Source: Candidula unifasciata
Lineage: Eukaryota > Mollusca > Gastropoda > Stylommatophora > Geomitridae
Assembly: GCA_905116865.2 (NCBI GenBank)
Contig: CAJHNH020008552.1
Location: 249,507 to 313,506 of the forward strand
DNA length: 64,000 bases
Reading direction: 5' to 3'
Within the stretch, counting starts at the first letter, position 1. Each line of letters starts with the position of its first letter. This document shows, one piece after another, positions 1-11,600 of the stretch. Below the pieces are notes generated by a model, which had not been told where the DNA came from, made no database searches, and saw only the letters and a program-made list of their open reading frames with translations. Position numbers and translations under genes: made by a program.

Positions 1-144
1 TGCTACTGAGACGGACACGTCGCCACCGGTTGGGCACCAGCTGCGCGCTATTGCGGTCATATTTGACAGACTTCCAGTGGCGCCACTCCCACAAGCATCA
101 GATTGTCGACCAGTATTTGGAACTCCTACGTCAAAATTGTCACA
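1..144. other. No recognised feature
   Basis: Unique-looking sequence with a moderately GC-rich first half. I see no open frame of note and no similarity to the repeat families elsewhere in the window. Confidence 0.4.
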
Positions 145-235
145 TCTAAGCCTACCCCTAACCCTAACCCTAACCCTACCCCTAAACCCTACCCCTAACC
201 CTAACCCAACCCCTAAACCCTAACCCCGAACCCAC
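145..235 (+). repeat. Telomere-like CCCTAA tract (interstitial or degenerate)
   Basis: About 90 bp of imperfect CCCTAA/CCCCTAA/CCCTAAA units. On the + strand this is the orientation expected at the left end of a chromosome, reading inward. It is short, degenerate and preceded by 144 bp of non-telomeric DNA, so an interstitial telomeric sequence or subtelomeric remnant is more likely than a true end. A smaller CCCTAACCTTAAC motif recurs near 4130. Confidence 0.7.
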
Positions 236-239
236 ACCG

Positions 240-412
240 TACGCAGCCCTACACGCAACTGTATGATGATAGGTATAACCCTACACGCAGCCGTATGATG
301 ACTAGGCAACCCTTCGCGCAACCGTATGATGACTAGGCAACCCTTCGCGCAACCGTATGATGACTACGCAACCCTAACAGCAACCGTACGCAACCTTACA
401 CGCAACCGTTTC
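240..412. repeat. Short tandem repeat, ~31-bp unit, about 4-5 copies
   Basis: The motif GTATGATGAC followed by TAGGCAACCC recurs near 261, 293, 324 and 355. It adjoins the telomere-like tract, so the two together look like subtelomeric-type repeat DNA. Confidence 0.6.
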
Positions 413-511
413 GAGTGCGGCCAAGGGAGAGAACTCCCACTCAACTGAACTAAGTCGTCCAACCCTCGTCCGGATCTGCAAGGAGAGCCAAGAAAGCTAA
501 TACTAATAGAT

Positions 512-1216
512 TCATTCATTCATTCAGTAGCATGTCCCTCGCGGAACCTCGCTGCCATAACAACCCTCCGGAAAACCTTCCTATCATGAGCAAGATGTCC
601 TGCGTCTGATACACCCATCTGGAGATCATCTGCCACATCCTGCACCCATCTTCTCCTTGGCCTTCCTCTTCCTCTCTTCCCAGGCATATACCCCTCCATT
701 ATTGTTCTCTCTAGACTTCCATGACGTTTCAAGTGACCAAAATATTTCAATTTTCTTTGTTTTATTGTCTTTACTAGCCAACCCTCTTCAATATTCAGCT
801 CTTGAAGTATGGATGCATTTGTTCTTTTCTTTACCCAAGATATTCTTAGAACCTGCCTGTAACATTTATATTCAAATGCATTTATGCGCTTTTCCGCTTG
901 TTTAGTAAGTGTCCAGGTCTCACAGGCGTATGTTGCAATGGGAAAGATGCATGCTCTTAAAAATCTGACCTTTGTAATTCTATCTGTACAATTCCATAAT
1001 TTATTCAGTTGTTTTAGTCTTTGAAGAGCAATTGATAGTCGCCGTTTAATTTCTTTCATTGTGTCACCATTGTTGGTAACCAGTGACCCAAGATATTCAA
1101 AATTTTTCACCACTTCCAATCTTTCCTCATTAACATATATTTCCTTCTCCATGGCAGTTTTGTTTGTATGCATTATCTTTGTTTTTGCTATGTTAAGAAA
1201 TAAGTTATGATTCACT
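512..1216 (-). mobile_element. Non-LTR retrotransposon, 3' end of reverse transcriptase ORF
   Basis: A 231-codon open frame (520-1215, minus) matches the C-terminal part of LINE endonuclease-reverse transcriptase proteins. It has the thumb motif FEYLGSLVTNNGD, then YACETWTLTK, KYFGHLKRH and GKRGRGRPRRRW. The catalytic palm (YxDD) and the endonuclease are missing, so this is a 5'-truncated copy. The frame is intact over its length, suggesting a fairly recent insertion. The 3' side carries (GAAT)n (511-525), which looks like the simple-repeat tail. A related, more decayed copy lies at 60205-60780. Confidence 0.88.
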
Positions 1217-1280
1217 AATAGATTAGAAAAAAAAAAAAAAAAAAATTAATTTAGAATAAATAAAATAATAAAAATATAAT
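1217..1280. repeat. A-run and AT-rich spacer
   Basis: A long A homopolymer followed by AT-rich sequence lies between the LINE tail and the left terminal repeat of the next element. Confidence 0.5.
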
Positions 1281-3343
1281 AGTAGGGATGCTAGTGAAGT
1301 TTTATGTTTTGGGTTTTTACTTACGAAACAATGACAACTAGATAGAGATTAAAATTACAAATCCAATAGTACCTCATTTAAGCCTGTAAGTCAATTCTAA
1401 GCGGAGATATTAAAATTTTAGTGGCGGATACCATCACAAATTATAGTGGAAATGGACAAAACATGGATTCCCGGCTGCGACCATCCAAGTAAGATGAGAT
1501 GACTCAATGTTTGCATTTTATGGCCATAACGTTTGTTTCTGAACGAATCCCTTAGCAACCATATATTGCTGGAATTGGGACAGTGAGACCTAACTGTTTA
1601 TGCATGTCTCAAATACATACACTACAATATGCGCCTATTTAACATATGAAAATGGCCGCAGGCTGATTATTTTTCATCAGAAACCTTATACATTTACAGT
1701 TGTCTGCCAACGAGCCTGGCGCAGTACACATCATATTGTGTGTCCCGGCAAGGCGAACATAAAAACCATATAAATATGCCAATATCAGTTGACGTGACCT
1801 AATTAACATATAAAAACTGCCGCCAACTGCGTTTCAGCAAATACCTTATACATTTACGGTTGTCTGCCAGTGAGCCTGGCAAGATGCACATCATATTGTG
1901 TGTCCTGATAAGGTGAACATTAAGTTCATATAGGTGTGAGTTGACGTGACTTAATTAACATATACCACACTCTCTAACACCCCCCCCCCCCCCCCCTTTG
2001 CAACAGCGATGTCGCCCGGTGTGGTTGTATCTCTGCACAGTAATGACACCCAGGGTGGTTGCACCCCTCACCCCAGAGTGATGATACCGGGGTGGCCGCA
2101 CCCCCTTCCTGCTATCTTCTTCCCCCTGTATCTCTCCTCTTCTTTCTTTCTTGTTCCTTTCCTTTCTTTTTCCCCATGTCTCAGTGCCGACTTGATTTTC
2201 TTGGTCTCTTTGTTTTTCTTCCTCTCTCCTCCTCTTTCTCAACTTTCTCTCAATCTTCTACTCCCCCCTCCCCCAACTCTCCGTTCTGTATGGTAGAAGA
2301 AAACTTGAGCCCACTGGTAGTACATGGCCTGTTTTGATAATGGGGCGGTGACAGTGTTAACAACAGGGCAAACACAACAGGTGTGTTCATTTCTGGGAAT
2401 CCGGTCAGGCCGGATTTTCTTTTCTTTCAAAAATGACTAAAGAATCATCTTAGAAAATGCGCAGTGATGGCCGAAATTAATTATTTGGATTTGGGGGTGA
2501 TCAGGAAAAATATCTCCAACAGAAAATATGCAGAGCTCTAAATAATGCCAGATGCATGAACAAATGCTACAGTGGTTGTGGATTTTTTAAAAATGATTAA
2601 AAAAACCTTAGCTTATTTAATAATTATTTTAAGTTAATTATAAAGCGGGACAGACTCCTAGTGCAAACATGTTGGATTTAAAGCGAAAACAGTGATGCCA
2701 CTAAAAAATTTTATTAAACATTTGCGCTCAGCCAATCTTTGTGAAATTTCCCATACTTATATAAAAATTAACGCAGAATTCAAAAATACACCACAAATTG
2801 CATTAATCTGGCTAATTAGGAAGATATTTATGAAATTACTTACCGTTAATTCACTGCGTGCTGCAAAAAAAAAAAATTGCATCAAAACCATTTCAGGTCA
2901 AAGCCTAGCATCTCTCCAATAACTCCTAATAATTTTTCAGATGTTATTTTTTGCGTAAAGAGCACGGAAAAATAATTTCTCAGTAATGGTCAATTCAGGC
3001 TGCTTTTTTTGGTCGCGGTCGCGTCCCTAGTTACGGATGAAAATGTATAGCAAAATAAGCAAAACAAATCTACCCATTGTTATACCTAGTAATAGTTATA
3101 AAAAAAAAAATTAGTTTGATAATGTTTGGCTAGCCTTTAAGCTTATACAAATCTGAAGCCACACAAATTTTCTGTCTAAATCTTTATCCACAAATTGCCA
3201 AGCTAAAATGTTAATATCTTCGCTCAGAATTGACTTACAGGCTTCATTCACTGAGGCATCTTTGTCTTTGTAGTTTTAATCTCCATCTAGTTGTGGTGGT
3301 TTCATAAATCCGATATATAAAACTTTACTAGCATTCCTACAAT
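1281..3343. mobile_element. ~2.06-kb element with long terminal inverted repeats, non-autonomous
   Basis: The left end, from about 1281 (GTAGGGATGCTAGTGAAG), is the imperfect reverse complement of the right end, which finishes at about 3343 (CTAGCATTCCTAC). The match extends roughly 140 bp inward and includes a well conserved block with GCCTGTAAGTCAATTCT at about 1383-1400 and its complement near 3226-3242. No transposase-like frame is visible inside. The interior holds a two-copy tandem repeat (1641-1966), a C-run (about 1979-1997) and a CT-rich tract (2100-2280). This fits a non-autonomous DNA transposon or foldback element; the superfamily is undetermined. Confidence 0.68.
1641..1966. repeat. 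Two-copy tandem repeat (~150-165 bp) inside the TIR element
   Basis: AACATAT, then ACCTTATACATTTAC and GTTGTCTGCCA, then CACATCATATTGTGTGTCC occur twice in the same order, with a third start (TTAATTAACATATA) at the end. Period is about 164 then 152 bp. Confidence 0.65.
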
Positions 3344-4218
3344 CCAGTTATTTAAACTGAAACTCCTCAAATGTAATGCAGTTGCTATTTGATATTTTGA
3401 AAATGTTTGGGAGTGGGGGGGGGGGGGAGATGTGATATCCATTGTTATTCTATAAATAAAAGAACATTTTCATACAAGGAACGTTTCCAGTATTTCATTA
3501 CTTTTTGTCCTCATTTAATTTAGGACTGCCCAAGTGATTAGAATACTGGTTTTATTTTCATGCAAGAGACTTGGATTCGAATCCTCTGTAAGGTGAAAGT
3601 TTTTTGATGAGAGACAAAAATATGCCTTCTAATCTAGACAGTTTGTTATGAGAACGCTAGACATGCTGCCCAGAATTATCTTAAGTGGCTTAGTTTTCTG
3701 GATAACCTTCTCAAACAACATAAAAAAAAAAACTGAGAACACGAGGTATATTTTAACACAATAATAATAGTCATAATTCCACAGCAGATGATAAATTACT
3801 AATGAAAAAGGGTTAAGAATTACACACATTCACCTGTCACACGTTCTGTCCTTTCTTTCTTTCAGCTGCTACGAAATAATTGTATGTTTGACATTCTAGT
3901 CAAAGTTGAAGGTATCGACTTTAATGCGGCATTTATCCCATATAGTACATCATAGAGCAAAGTCAGCAATACTTTAAACGCCGACCCTAGTGGGCGCATC
4001 CCTTTGTTTGTTTACCACAACGGTAGAGATCACAATCCATTGTTCCTTTATATTCACATAATCGTGTTCTTTAATGTTTATTATTGTTTGTGGTTAAGGT
4101 TAGGTGTAGTGTTATACCTATCCCCAGTACTAACCCTAACCTTAACTTTAAAATATACTAAACATTAAGGTAAATTATTATGTGAACGTAAGCAAACAAT
4201 ATGATGCATCCCCTACGG
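3344..4218. other. Intergenic; G-run and one tRNA-like SINE head
   Basis: Mostly unassigned AT-rich sequence. A G-run lies at about 3413-3427. A tRNA-like stretch at about 3522-3592 contains a B-box-like TTGGATTCGAATCCT, typical of a tRNA-derived SINE head, without a clear cloverleaf. The first exon of HPS4 could lie here but I could not identify it. Confidence 0.35.
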
Positions 4219-4485
4219 TCACTGAATTGAGGATGCGCATTGTTTAATATTATAATTACCACTCAGTATCTTCAGGTACTGCCCAAAAATGTGCTCTCTG
4301 TGACTAAACCACCACTGGAAAACTAACAAGTAACTGGAAAACAAGTCATGACTTGTTCCACTTTGATAGAGTAATTTCTGCTTCACGTGCATCCACAGTC
4401 CCTCTATACTCTGTGTGTGGATGTCAGTACTTGAAACGGCAACCCTAGGGGATGCAGTTTGCCATAAACGAACAATGGTTTGCAT
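4219..4485 (-). pseudogene. Merlin/IS1595 (ISXO2-like) transposase C-terminal relic
   Basis: The minus-strand frame reads DIHTQSIEGLWMHVKQKL, then QSGTSHDLFSSYLLVF and WWFSHREHIFGQYLKIL. This is the pattern of the end of ISXO2/IS1595-type (Merlin) DDE transposases: HT-x-x-IE-x-xW-x-x-x-K, then SYL-x-E/V-F-x-W, then an FxxxL end. The sequence upstream on the same strand (to about 4661) is open only in another frame and has no clear earlier DDE motifs. I therefore call it a fragment of a dead element. Confidence 0.62.
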
Positions 4486-4840
4486 CCCTTAGGGTCACAG
4501 TTTGAAGTAATGTTGCATAATCTCCATAGCTCCAGTGGCGACCTCCAAGGATCTCCATAAAAACCACTCATGAATTGAATGACTAGACATTTATCTAGAA
4601 AATTAGGGCACCAGATCCCTAACATCATCAACATCACCTTTGTGTGCCATGATGTCAGCATGTGGGTATCTCACATGTTTGGACACAGGTTCCAACCTGT
4701 TCTAAAGGAGTGGTATTTTTTTTTTTTTTTTTAAAATCAGTGGTTAACAAACACTGTATATAAATATGAAAAATTTTTTCTTTATATATCGAAACAGAAT
4801 AGACCCAAAAAAAATGTTTATTTACTCAGAGAACATTGCA

Positions 4841-5352
4841 GACTGGCATGATACTGACCACATCACCCACCAAGTGCTGTTGGTCTATAAAATATATTTA
4901 TACAGACTGACATGATGCTGACCACATCACCCATCAAGTGCTGTTGGTCTATAAAATATATTTATACAGACTGGCATGATACTGACCACATCACCCATCA
5001 AGTGCTGTTGATATATAAAATATATTTATACAGACTGGCATGATACTGACCACATCACCCACCAAGTGCTGTTGGTCTATAAAATATATTTATACAGACT
5101 GGCATGATACTGACCACATCACCCACCAAGTGCTGTTGATATATATAATATATTTATACAGACTGGCATGATACTGACCACATCACCCATCAAGTGCTGT
5201 TGGTCTATAAAATATATTTATACAGACTGGCATGATACTGACCACATCACCCATCAAGTGCTGTTGATATATAAAATATATTTATACAGACTGACATGAT
5301 ACTGACCACATCACCCATCAAGTGCTGTTGATATATAAAATATATTTATACC
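4841..5352. repeat. Tandem array of 64-bp units, 8 copies, derived from a SINE body
   Basis: GACTGRCATGATRCTGACC recurs at 4841, 4905, 4969, 5033, 5097, 5161, 5225 and 5289, exactly every 64 bp. Each unit has CATCACCCAYCAAGTGCTGTTG and then an ATATA-rich segment. The unit matches the 3' part of SINE family C (compare 43886-43960: GACATGATGCTGAC, CATCACCCATCTAGTGCC, TGGTCTACAAAATATA). The array ends with the SINE's own terminal motif CCCAGTACACCTGAA at 5351, so it expanded inside a SINE. Confidence 0.9.
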
Positions 5353-5399
5353 CAGTACACCTGAAGGTGGAGAAAAGTTTCCTTTACTAGTTACTTTTT

Positions 5400-5560
5400 T
5401 AATTACTAGCAACAATTTCTTATGACATATTGAGTTTAAATAACATGTGCCTGGGACTGAAAAAGTTCAGAGAACTCAAGCTGACATCCCACTTTATGAC
5501 CCTTAGTGGAGTAAGCACATGGCCTCAGATTGCTGAAGATGAGGAAGGTTTATCAAGGAT
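5400..5560 (+). mobile_element. LINE fragment, end of an RNase H-bearing ORF
   Basis: The segment encoding roughly SHFMTLSG, followed by TGA-AGATGAGGAAG, matches the end of the LINE fragment at 11086-11317 ([13 protein letters not shown]). It lies about 100 bp upstream of the first HPS4 exon found. Confidence 0.6.
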
Positions 5561-5660
5561 TCAGTTTGAAAATAAGCTGTCTCATACATTTTACTGGACT
5601 TTTGGTGGTTACAGGACAGTGTATTCAATTTGTTTTGTTTTGTTTTTCTCACAATCTTAG

Positions 5661-8600
5661 ACATGAGGGCCATATATTTTTCATCTATAACCACACAAAG
5701 AAGACAGAAGAAGATGACCCTAAAGATGCAATACTTTATTTCTATCCAGGATTTGTAAGTGTTGACTTTTGTTATATTGGTATATGTGTGTGTGAGAGGG
5801 AGAGATGGAGGAGGAAGGGTGAAGTAGGGTTGAGAGAGGAGAGACTGAGAGGGAGGAACATTTAGGGGAGAAACAGTAGTAGGGAAGAAGGGGGGGAGGG
5901 AGGATGAGATAAATAGGGTAAGGGGGAAAATTGGAAGAAATATATGGTGAATGTGAGAGAGCTAGGGGTGAGGGAGAGAGAAAAAAGGTATAGGGATAAA
6001 AGCGACAGTGGCTCTTGCATCATAAAGGCACATTCCTATATGGGTTCCAAGGCCCTATTGTAGGGAAAATCTTAAATATTCTTCTTCTTCTTCTTCTTCT
6101 TCTTCTTCTTCTTCTTCTTCTTCTTCTTCTTCTTCTTCTTCTTCTTCTTCTTCTTCATGTTCACTAACTGTAAACTCCAGTGGAAAATCCTGATTGTTCA
6201 GCCACTTCTGGGCTTTGATCTTGTTCCAGAACTTGAGTTTTGTATGCACATCCAATTTACATATTTGTTTATTTCTATGCAGACTGTTGGCTCACCACCT
6301 CTGAGGCAGATGCACTCCAACTTCTTGTAAGATAAAATCCCAATTAATCACCTTTTATGCTTCATGTGGGTTCTGGGATCCAGTATGGGGAAACCTAGAA
6401 CAGTTTGCAGTGAACCACTAGATGTGGAGAGCTATGACCTCTGCCCTATGTGCCGCTCTAGGCTAAAGAGGAAAGACCAACTAACTATGGGAAAAACAAG
6501 ATTAGACCCACTGCCTCCACAACAAACATGTTGTAGGAGTTGACTGATTGGGGGCTTCCTTCGAGGTCAGAGTGCATCTGCCTGAGCAGCAAAGAACAAC
6601 CAACAGCACATAAATAAACCAGTAAAAAGGAAGTATGGATGTGCATGCAAAACTCAGGCCCTGGTACAAAGCTAGAATCCAAATGAGCGAACAAACAGGA
6701 CTTTCCGCCGCAGCTTAAAGCTGGTTGATGAAGAAGAAAAACACCTTTTATAACATGCTTCTTAAAAAGGAAGCGGGCCCCCCCCCCACCCCCCATGGGG
6801 GCCCTGGAACCCACACAGAGATAAATCATAAAGGAGATTGTATTTTCATGTTTTGATGTGCAAATACAGCAGTCAGATGTTTTTTTTTAAAATTTATTTT
6901 TGTTTGTTTGTTTTATTGTTTTTGTTTTTGGCTGTTATATTAATTTGCTTTGGGTCATATTTCAATTTGCAGGTTGGGGTGGATGTCCAGATTGCCCTGG
7001 TGGGTGGGATCATTGGACTGGTGGACTTCTGTCTGGAGTTCTTGCCTCGGTCCATGCCCAGCCTTGTCAAGCTGTCAGGTCGCAACTTTGCTCTACTGCA
7101 GCATGAAGATTTTATCATTGTGAGTAGAATTACATTTCATTGTTGCTATAATGAAACTTTACATAAAATAGAAGGAATTTAGGAGGGGTGGAGAAATAAT
7201 AGAAATGTCTCGGCAACTTCTGGAAACAACAGTTTCAAGAGAAAGAAGAAGGCTTTGTACATATTTATATCTCGAGACAAAACGAGCAGAGAGCCACTAA
7301 ATCAGCACTAAAATCTCTTTATTTCCCATTTTATTGCCTGTTTAGTGATGGTGACATAATATCCAGGCAGACCTTCAAACTTGGTGACATCAGCTGGAAA
7401 GACAAGGCAAGTCAGAGATATGAATGGAGATGGGTGATATCTGCAGCAATGAACATCAAGGGCTCAGAATGCTAAATGTCTGAATGGTCAACCTTTGTCG
7501 ATATCACCCCAAAGCGGTCTACTGCTGGATCACCTAAATCAGGAATCAAACTAGGTACTTCGGAGTTACGAAGCATATTTACAGTGCCTAAGCAACAGAC
7601 GCTGATATTACGACTGTACTTTTTATAATAAGACAACTTTACCAATGTAAATTTTGCTCATTGAAATCAACTTCTACAGAATGGTGTGATTCCACTTGTG
7701 GACAGAATTTCTAAAATATAAAATCCAAAGAAATGATACACTTTCCTGTGATCCCAGCATAGTGGATTGAATCCCTAGTCTTTTGCAATTAGGGTGGAAA
7801 AAAAGAATATCCTGTGCACACACTGGAAATCCTCTGGCATTTGGAAAATTGCAAATTGTAGATTTGTCCATGTTATCTGGAGTTGTTATGGAATAAAAGA
7901 AATGTAACCTATCATGCACATCAAAAGGTGATCAAGAAAGGTCACCTTGAGTTTTGCTATCTCATGTAATAAACACTTAGCTTCAGTATCAAATCAGTTA
8001 TGGTTAAGTCCGCTAAGTGTTTGATGTGTGGGCTGCACTAGGAGATGAAAGGAACGAGGAGCACAAGAAACAAGAAGAAAAAGATGTCCGGACAAGTGAA
8101 GAAAGAAGATAGGAAGAAGAAGAGGATGGAAAGAAACAAGAAGAAAAAGAAGTCTGGGCACGATAAGAAAGAAGATGAGAAGAAGACGAGGAGGATAAGA
8201 AACAAGAAGAAAAAGTAGTCCGGGCAAATGAAAAAAGAAGATGAGAAGAAGACAAGGAGGGAAAGAAACAAGAAAAAAAAGAGAAGTCTGGGCAAGTGAA
8301 GAAAGAAGAATATGAAGAGGGGAAGAAAAAAAAAGTTTGGGAAAGTGAAGAAGGAAGATGAGAAGAAGAAGAGAAGGAGGTTAAACAAAATTTATTAAAA
8401 CATTATTTGTTTGGGTCACACTTTACAAAAATAGTCCACTTACAAACATGTAACATCCCCATCTCAGTTCAGGAGACCCATTGTAGGGAAGAAACAAAGA
8501 AAAGAATAAACCTATTGCAATCTAACAGGCAGCGCAGAATAGAAGGAATTAAATGGTATGATAGAATAACTGATGTAGAGCTTTGGCAGAGAACTAAACA

Positions 8601-11600
8601 GGCTCCAGTGGACCAAGAGGTGAGGAAAAGACGCTGGCGTTGGATAGGACACACACAATGAGAAAACAGGAGAACAGCATAACTAGAATGTCTTTGCATT
8701 GGAACCCACAAGGGCATAGGAATAAAGGAAGGCCAAAAAACACACGGAGAAGAGAGCTGATGAATGAAGTTAGAAAGATGAGGATGACATGGGGAGAACT
8801 CCATGCAGTGGCGAAGGATAGAACGACTTGGCGTGAGTTGGTTGAGGACCTTTGCTCCTTTGGGGGATAGAAAGGCGGAAGAAGAAGAATCTAACAGGCA
8901 AATCATAACAGTCAGCTAATTAGCGATGTACTCTTTGAAGTCGGAGTGCATCTACCTGAGAGGTGAGGAACAGCAGGTTTCATACAAATAAACCAGTAAA
9001 AACTCAGGTTCTACAACAAGAAGTTATTGAATAACCAGAATTTCTGTAGGTTTTTTATCACATGTAAATGTAAAGAAAAAGAAGAAGAAAACAGTGAACT
9101 GGTGATTGACTGTGAATGATTCTTGCTGTCTTTTTACCTACAGGGTTTGGGTGGCAGCCCAGATACACCAGATGCATTTTTGATCGCACACATGCAGTTT
9201 GTTTGGTCAACATTCATCTTGTATCAGGGCAGTTTATCTGCACTTAAAAAGGTATGTGTTCGTTATTGCAGAATCTGTTTTTGTTTAGATTCTTTTTTTC
9301 CTTTTTTTTTTGTCGAAGCTGAGCTACAGTTTCCATTTGTCTTTTTTACTTATCTCTTTTAAAAATGGTTTATTTCGGCAAGCATAAGCCACATTCCACT
9401 TATAATAAACCATATAATAGAAGATCAAAAATATAATAGATACCATATAATAGAAGATCAAAAATATAATAGAAGATCAAAAATATAATAGATACCATAT
9501 AATAGAAGATCAAAAATATAATAGATACCATATAATAGAAGATCAAAAATCAAATGGTTTGGTCATCTGGTCAGAGTGGAACAAAATCAGCCAGCATCTA
9601 GAGCAGCGGTTTTCAAGCTATGGGTCGCAACCCTTTTTTGGGTTGAATGAGCCTTTCACAGGGGTCGCCTAAGACCATTGGAAAACACAGATTTACTTAA
9701 GTTATGAAGTAGCAAAAAAAAAATAATTTTATGGTTGAGTGTTACCACAACACAAGGAACTATATTCATTATGAAGGTTGAGAATCACTGGTCTAGAGTG
9801 TATTACATGAGAACAGCAGGCTACAAGCCAAGATGCTTGCCAAAAATGTAATGGATGCCAGGAGTAAAAGAGACACTACAGAAACACAATATGATTTTAA
9901 TTAAAGTTACGCAACTAGCAAAAGGCAGACAACTACACCTATCTCCTTTCTGCAGTGTTTTACAGCATAAACAGTAGGACAAGAGAAGATACCCATAACA
10001 TCATTTCATTGGCTGACCATGTAAAACTATCAGTTCACTCAGAACACAGAGTATGTACCTATCTCTCTCAGCTAAATCTCAGCATCAGGACAGATCTCTG
10101 TCTTTACACTTTGCAGTGGTGAGCATACCACTACCAGTTTGTCAGGCTGTGGCACATAGGGCTCACAGTCTAGTCCTCCATTCAGTTCTATTCTGTGTTA
10201 TCCTTTTGATATCGTGAATGGAATTCAGTCCAGCACTTTTGGCCTCCCTCAAGAACATTACTACCACTTACTTGACCAGCATAGGCAGGTCATTATTCTA
10301 CGCCTCAGGACAGGACATAACAAGACATATGCACAGGCTTCGTCTAAGTAGTTCACCGTTATGCCGGTGTGGGCTATGTGTGCAGACTGCAGAATGTAGT
10401 GCAAGAATGTCCCTCGTATAACCCATTAAAAAGGGAATACCGTCCCCCTGAGTCAACACTGCACTAAAAGTTGTATGGAACTAAAAAGTAACTAAGAAAA
10501 AAAAAAAGTCATATTTATCACAAGAACTTGTCTGTCAGTGTAAATCAGAAAGTGATCACAAGAAGTAGAAGAAGAATCCAATTCAATCTTCCACCGTTGA
10601 TTGAGCATGTGATTTTTTTAAATGTAATTTTCATTTACGCAAAAGAAATGACAAGCTTACCAGCAGTGTTTAAGTTTGTGCATGCTCTTGTCTGCATGTG
10701 CTGAGAGGCTCCCAGACTGCAGAGTACGTCATTGAGATATGTCCCTCTAATCTCTTCATGTGGGTTCTGGTGACCCATTTTGTAGGAAAAAATTAACAGA
10801 CCCCAGGAAGTTAACCCAGTCAACAAATGCTCAATGAAGTTGGATGTGTCGGCCATTAGGTGCAAATATCACGGCTTTGCTGTAAACAGGCACAGTGCAG
10901 TTCTGTCACTCAGACGAGGGAAAAGAAGAAGAGAAGAATATACCCACTGCCCCTCCTTCCCAACAAGCATGTAATGAAAAGTGACTAGGGGTGTTTCCTG
11001 TATCTGCCTGTTTAAACATAAGCCAGATCAGCAAAATGGATTTGCACACAAAACTACAGTTCTGGAACAAAACTCTCATATAAATTAGGTATGAGCCAAA
11101 CTGCTCTCTGCCAGTGCCTTCGTGCTGAACAGACTCCAGAACATGTCCTGCAAGACTGTCCTCTCCTGGCGGAGCTGCGGAGCAACATTTGGCAACACCC
11201 AGTAGAACTGACAACTAAGCTTTGGGGAAACCTAAGAGACCTTGAAAAGACATCCCATTTTATGACCCTCAGTGGATTATGCGCATGACCAGAGATCACT
11301 GAAGAAGAAGAAGAAGAACGAAACTAAAGTTCAGAAGTGGATGAACAACTAAAACTCTGTCAGCTTTGCCAAATTATTGTTACTTTGAAATCCCTCAGCG
11401 AGTGTCCACCGACCACTTCTTGCAAGAACTAAAGAACGTGTGGGACTACTACCTTCCACTGAGACAGATTCAGGAAGATGCCTTGTCACAAGCGTTCCAG
11501 GTCTTGCCCTATGTGCCGCTACACAAAGTAAGAATTGTTTCTATGCTTTGGTCCCTTTGATTTCTAAAGGCTGACTTTCATTCAACACAGATACCTAACA

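Noticed and set aside
512..1216. Host protein-coding gene on the minus strand
   Set aside because: Motifs are those of the LINE reverse-transcriptase C-terminus and related broken copies occur at several places in the window.
5430..5660. First coding exon of HPS4 with the ATG at 5430
   Set aside because: That stretch is the end of a LINE fragment (same as 11220-11310), and a strong acceptor (TTTTTCTCACAATCTTAG) directly precedes the conserved exon at 5661.
6055..6255. Open frame coding a poly-glutamate protein (minus)
   Set aside because: It is the (TTC)n/(GAA)n tail of a SINE read in one frame, not a gene.
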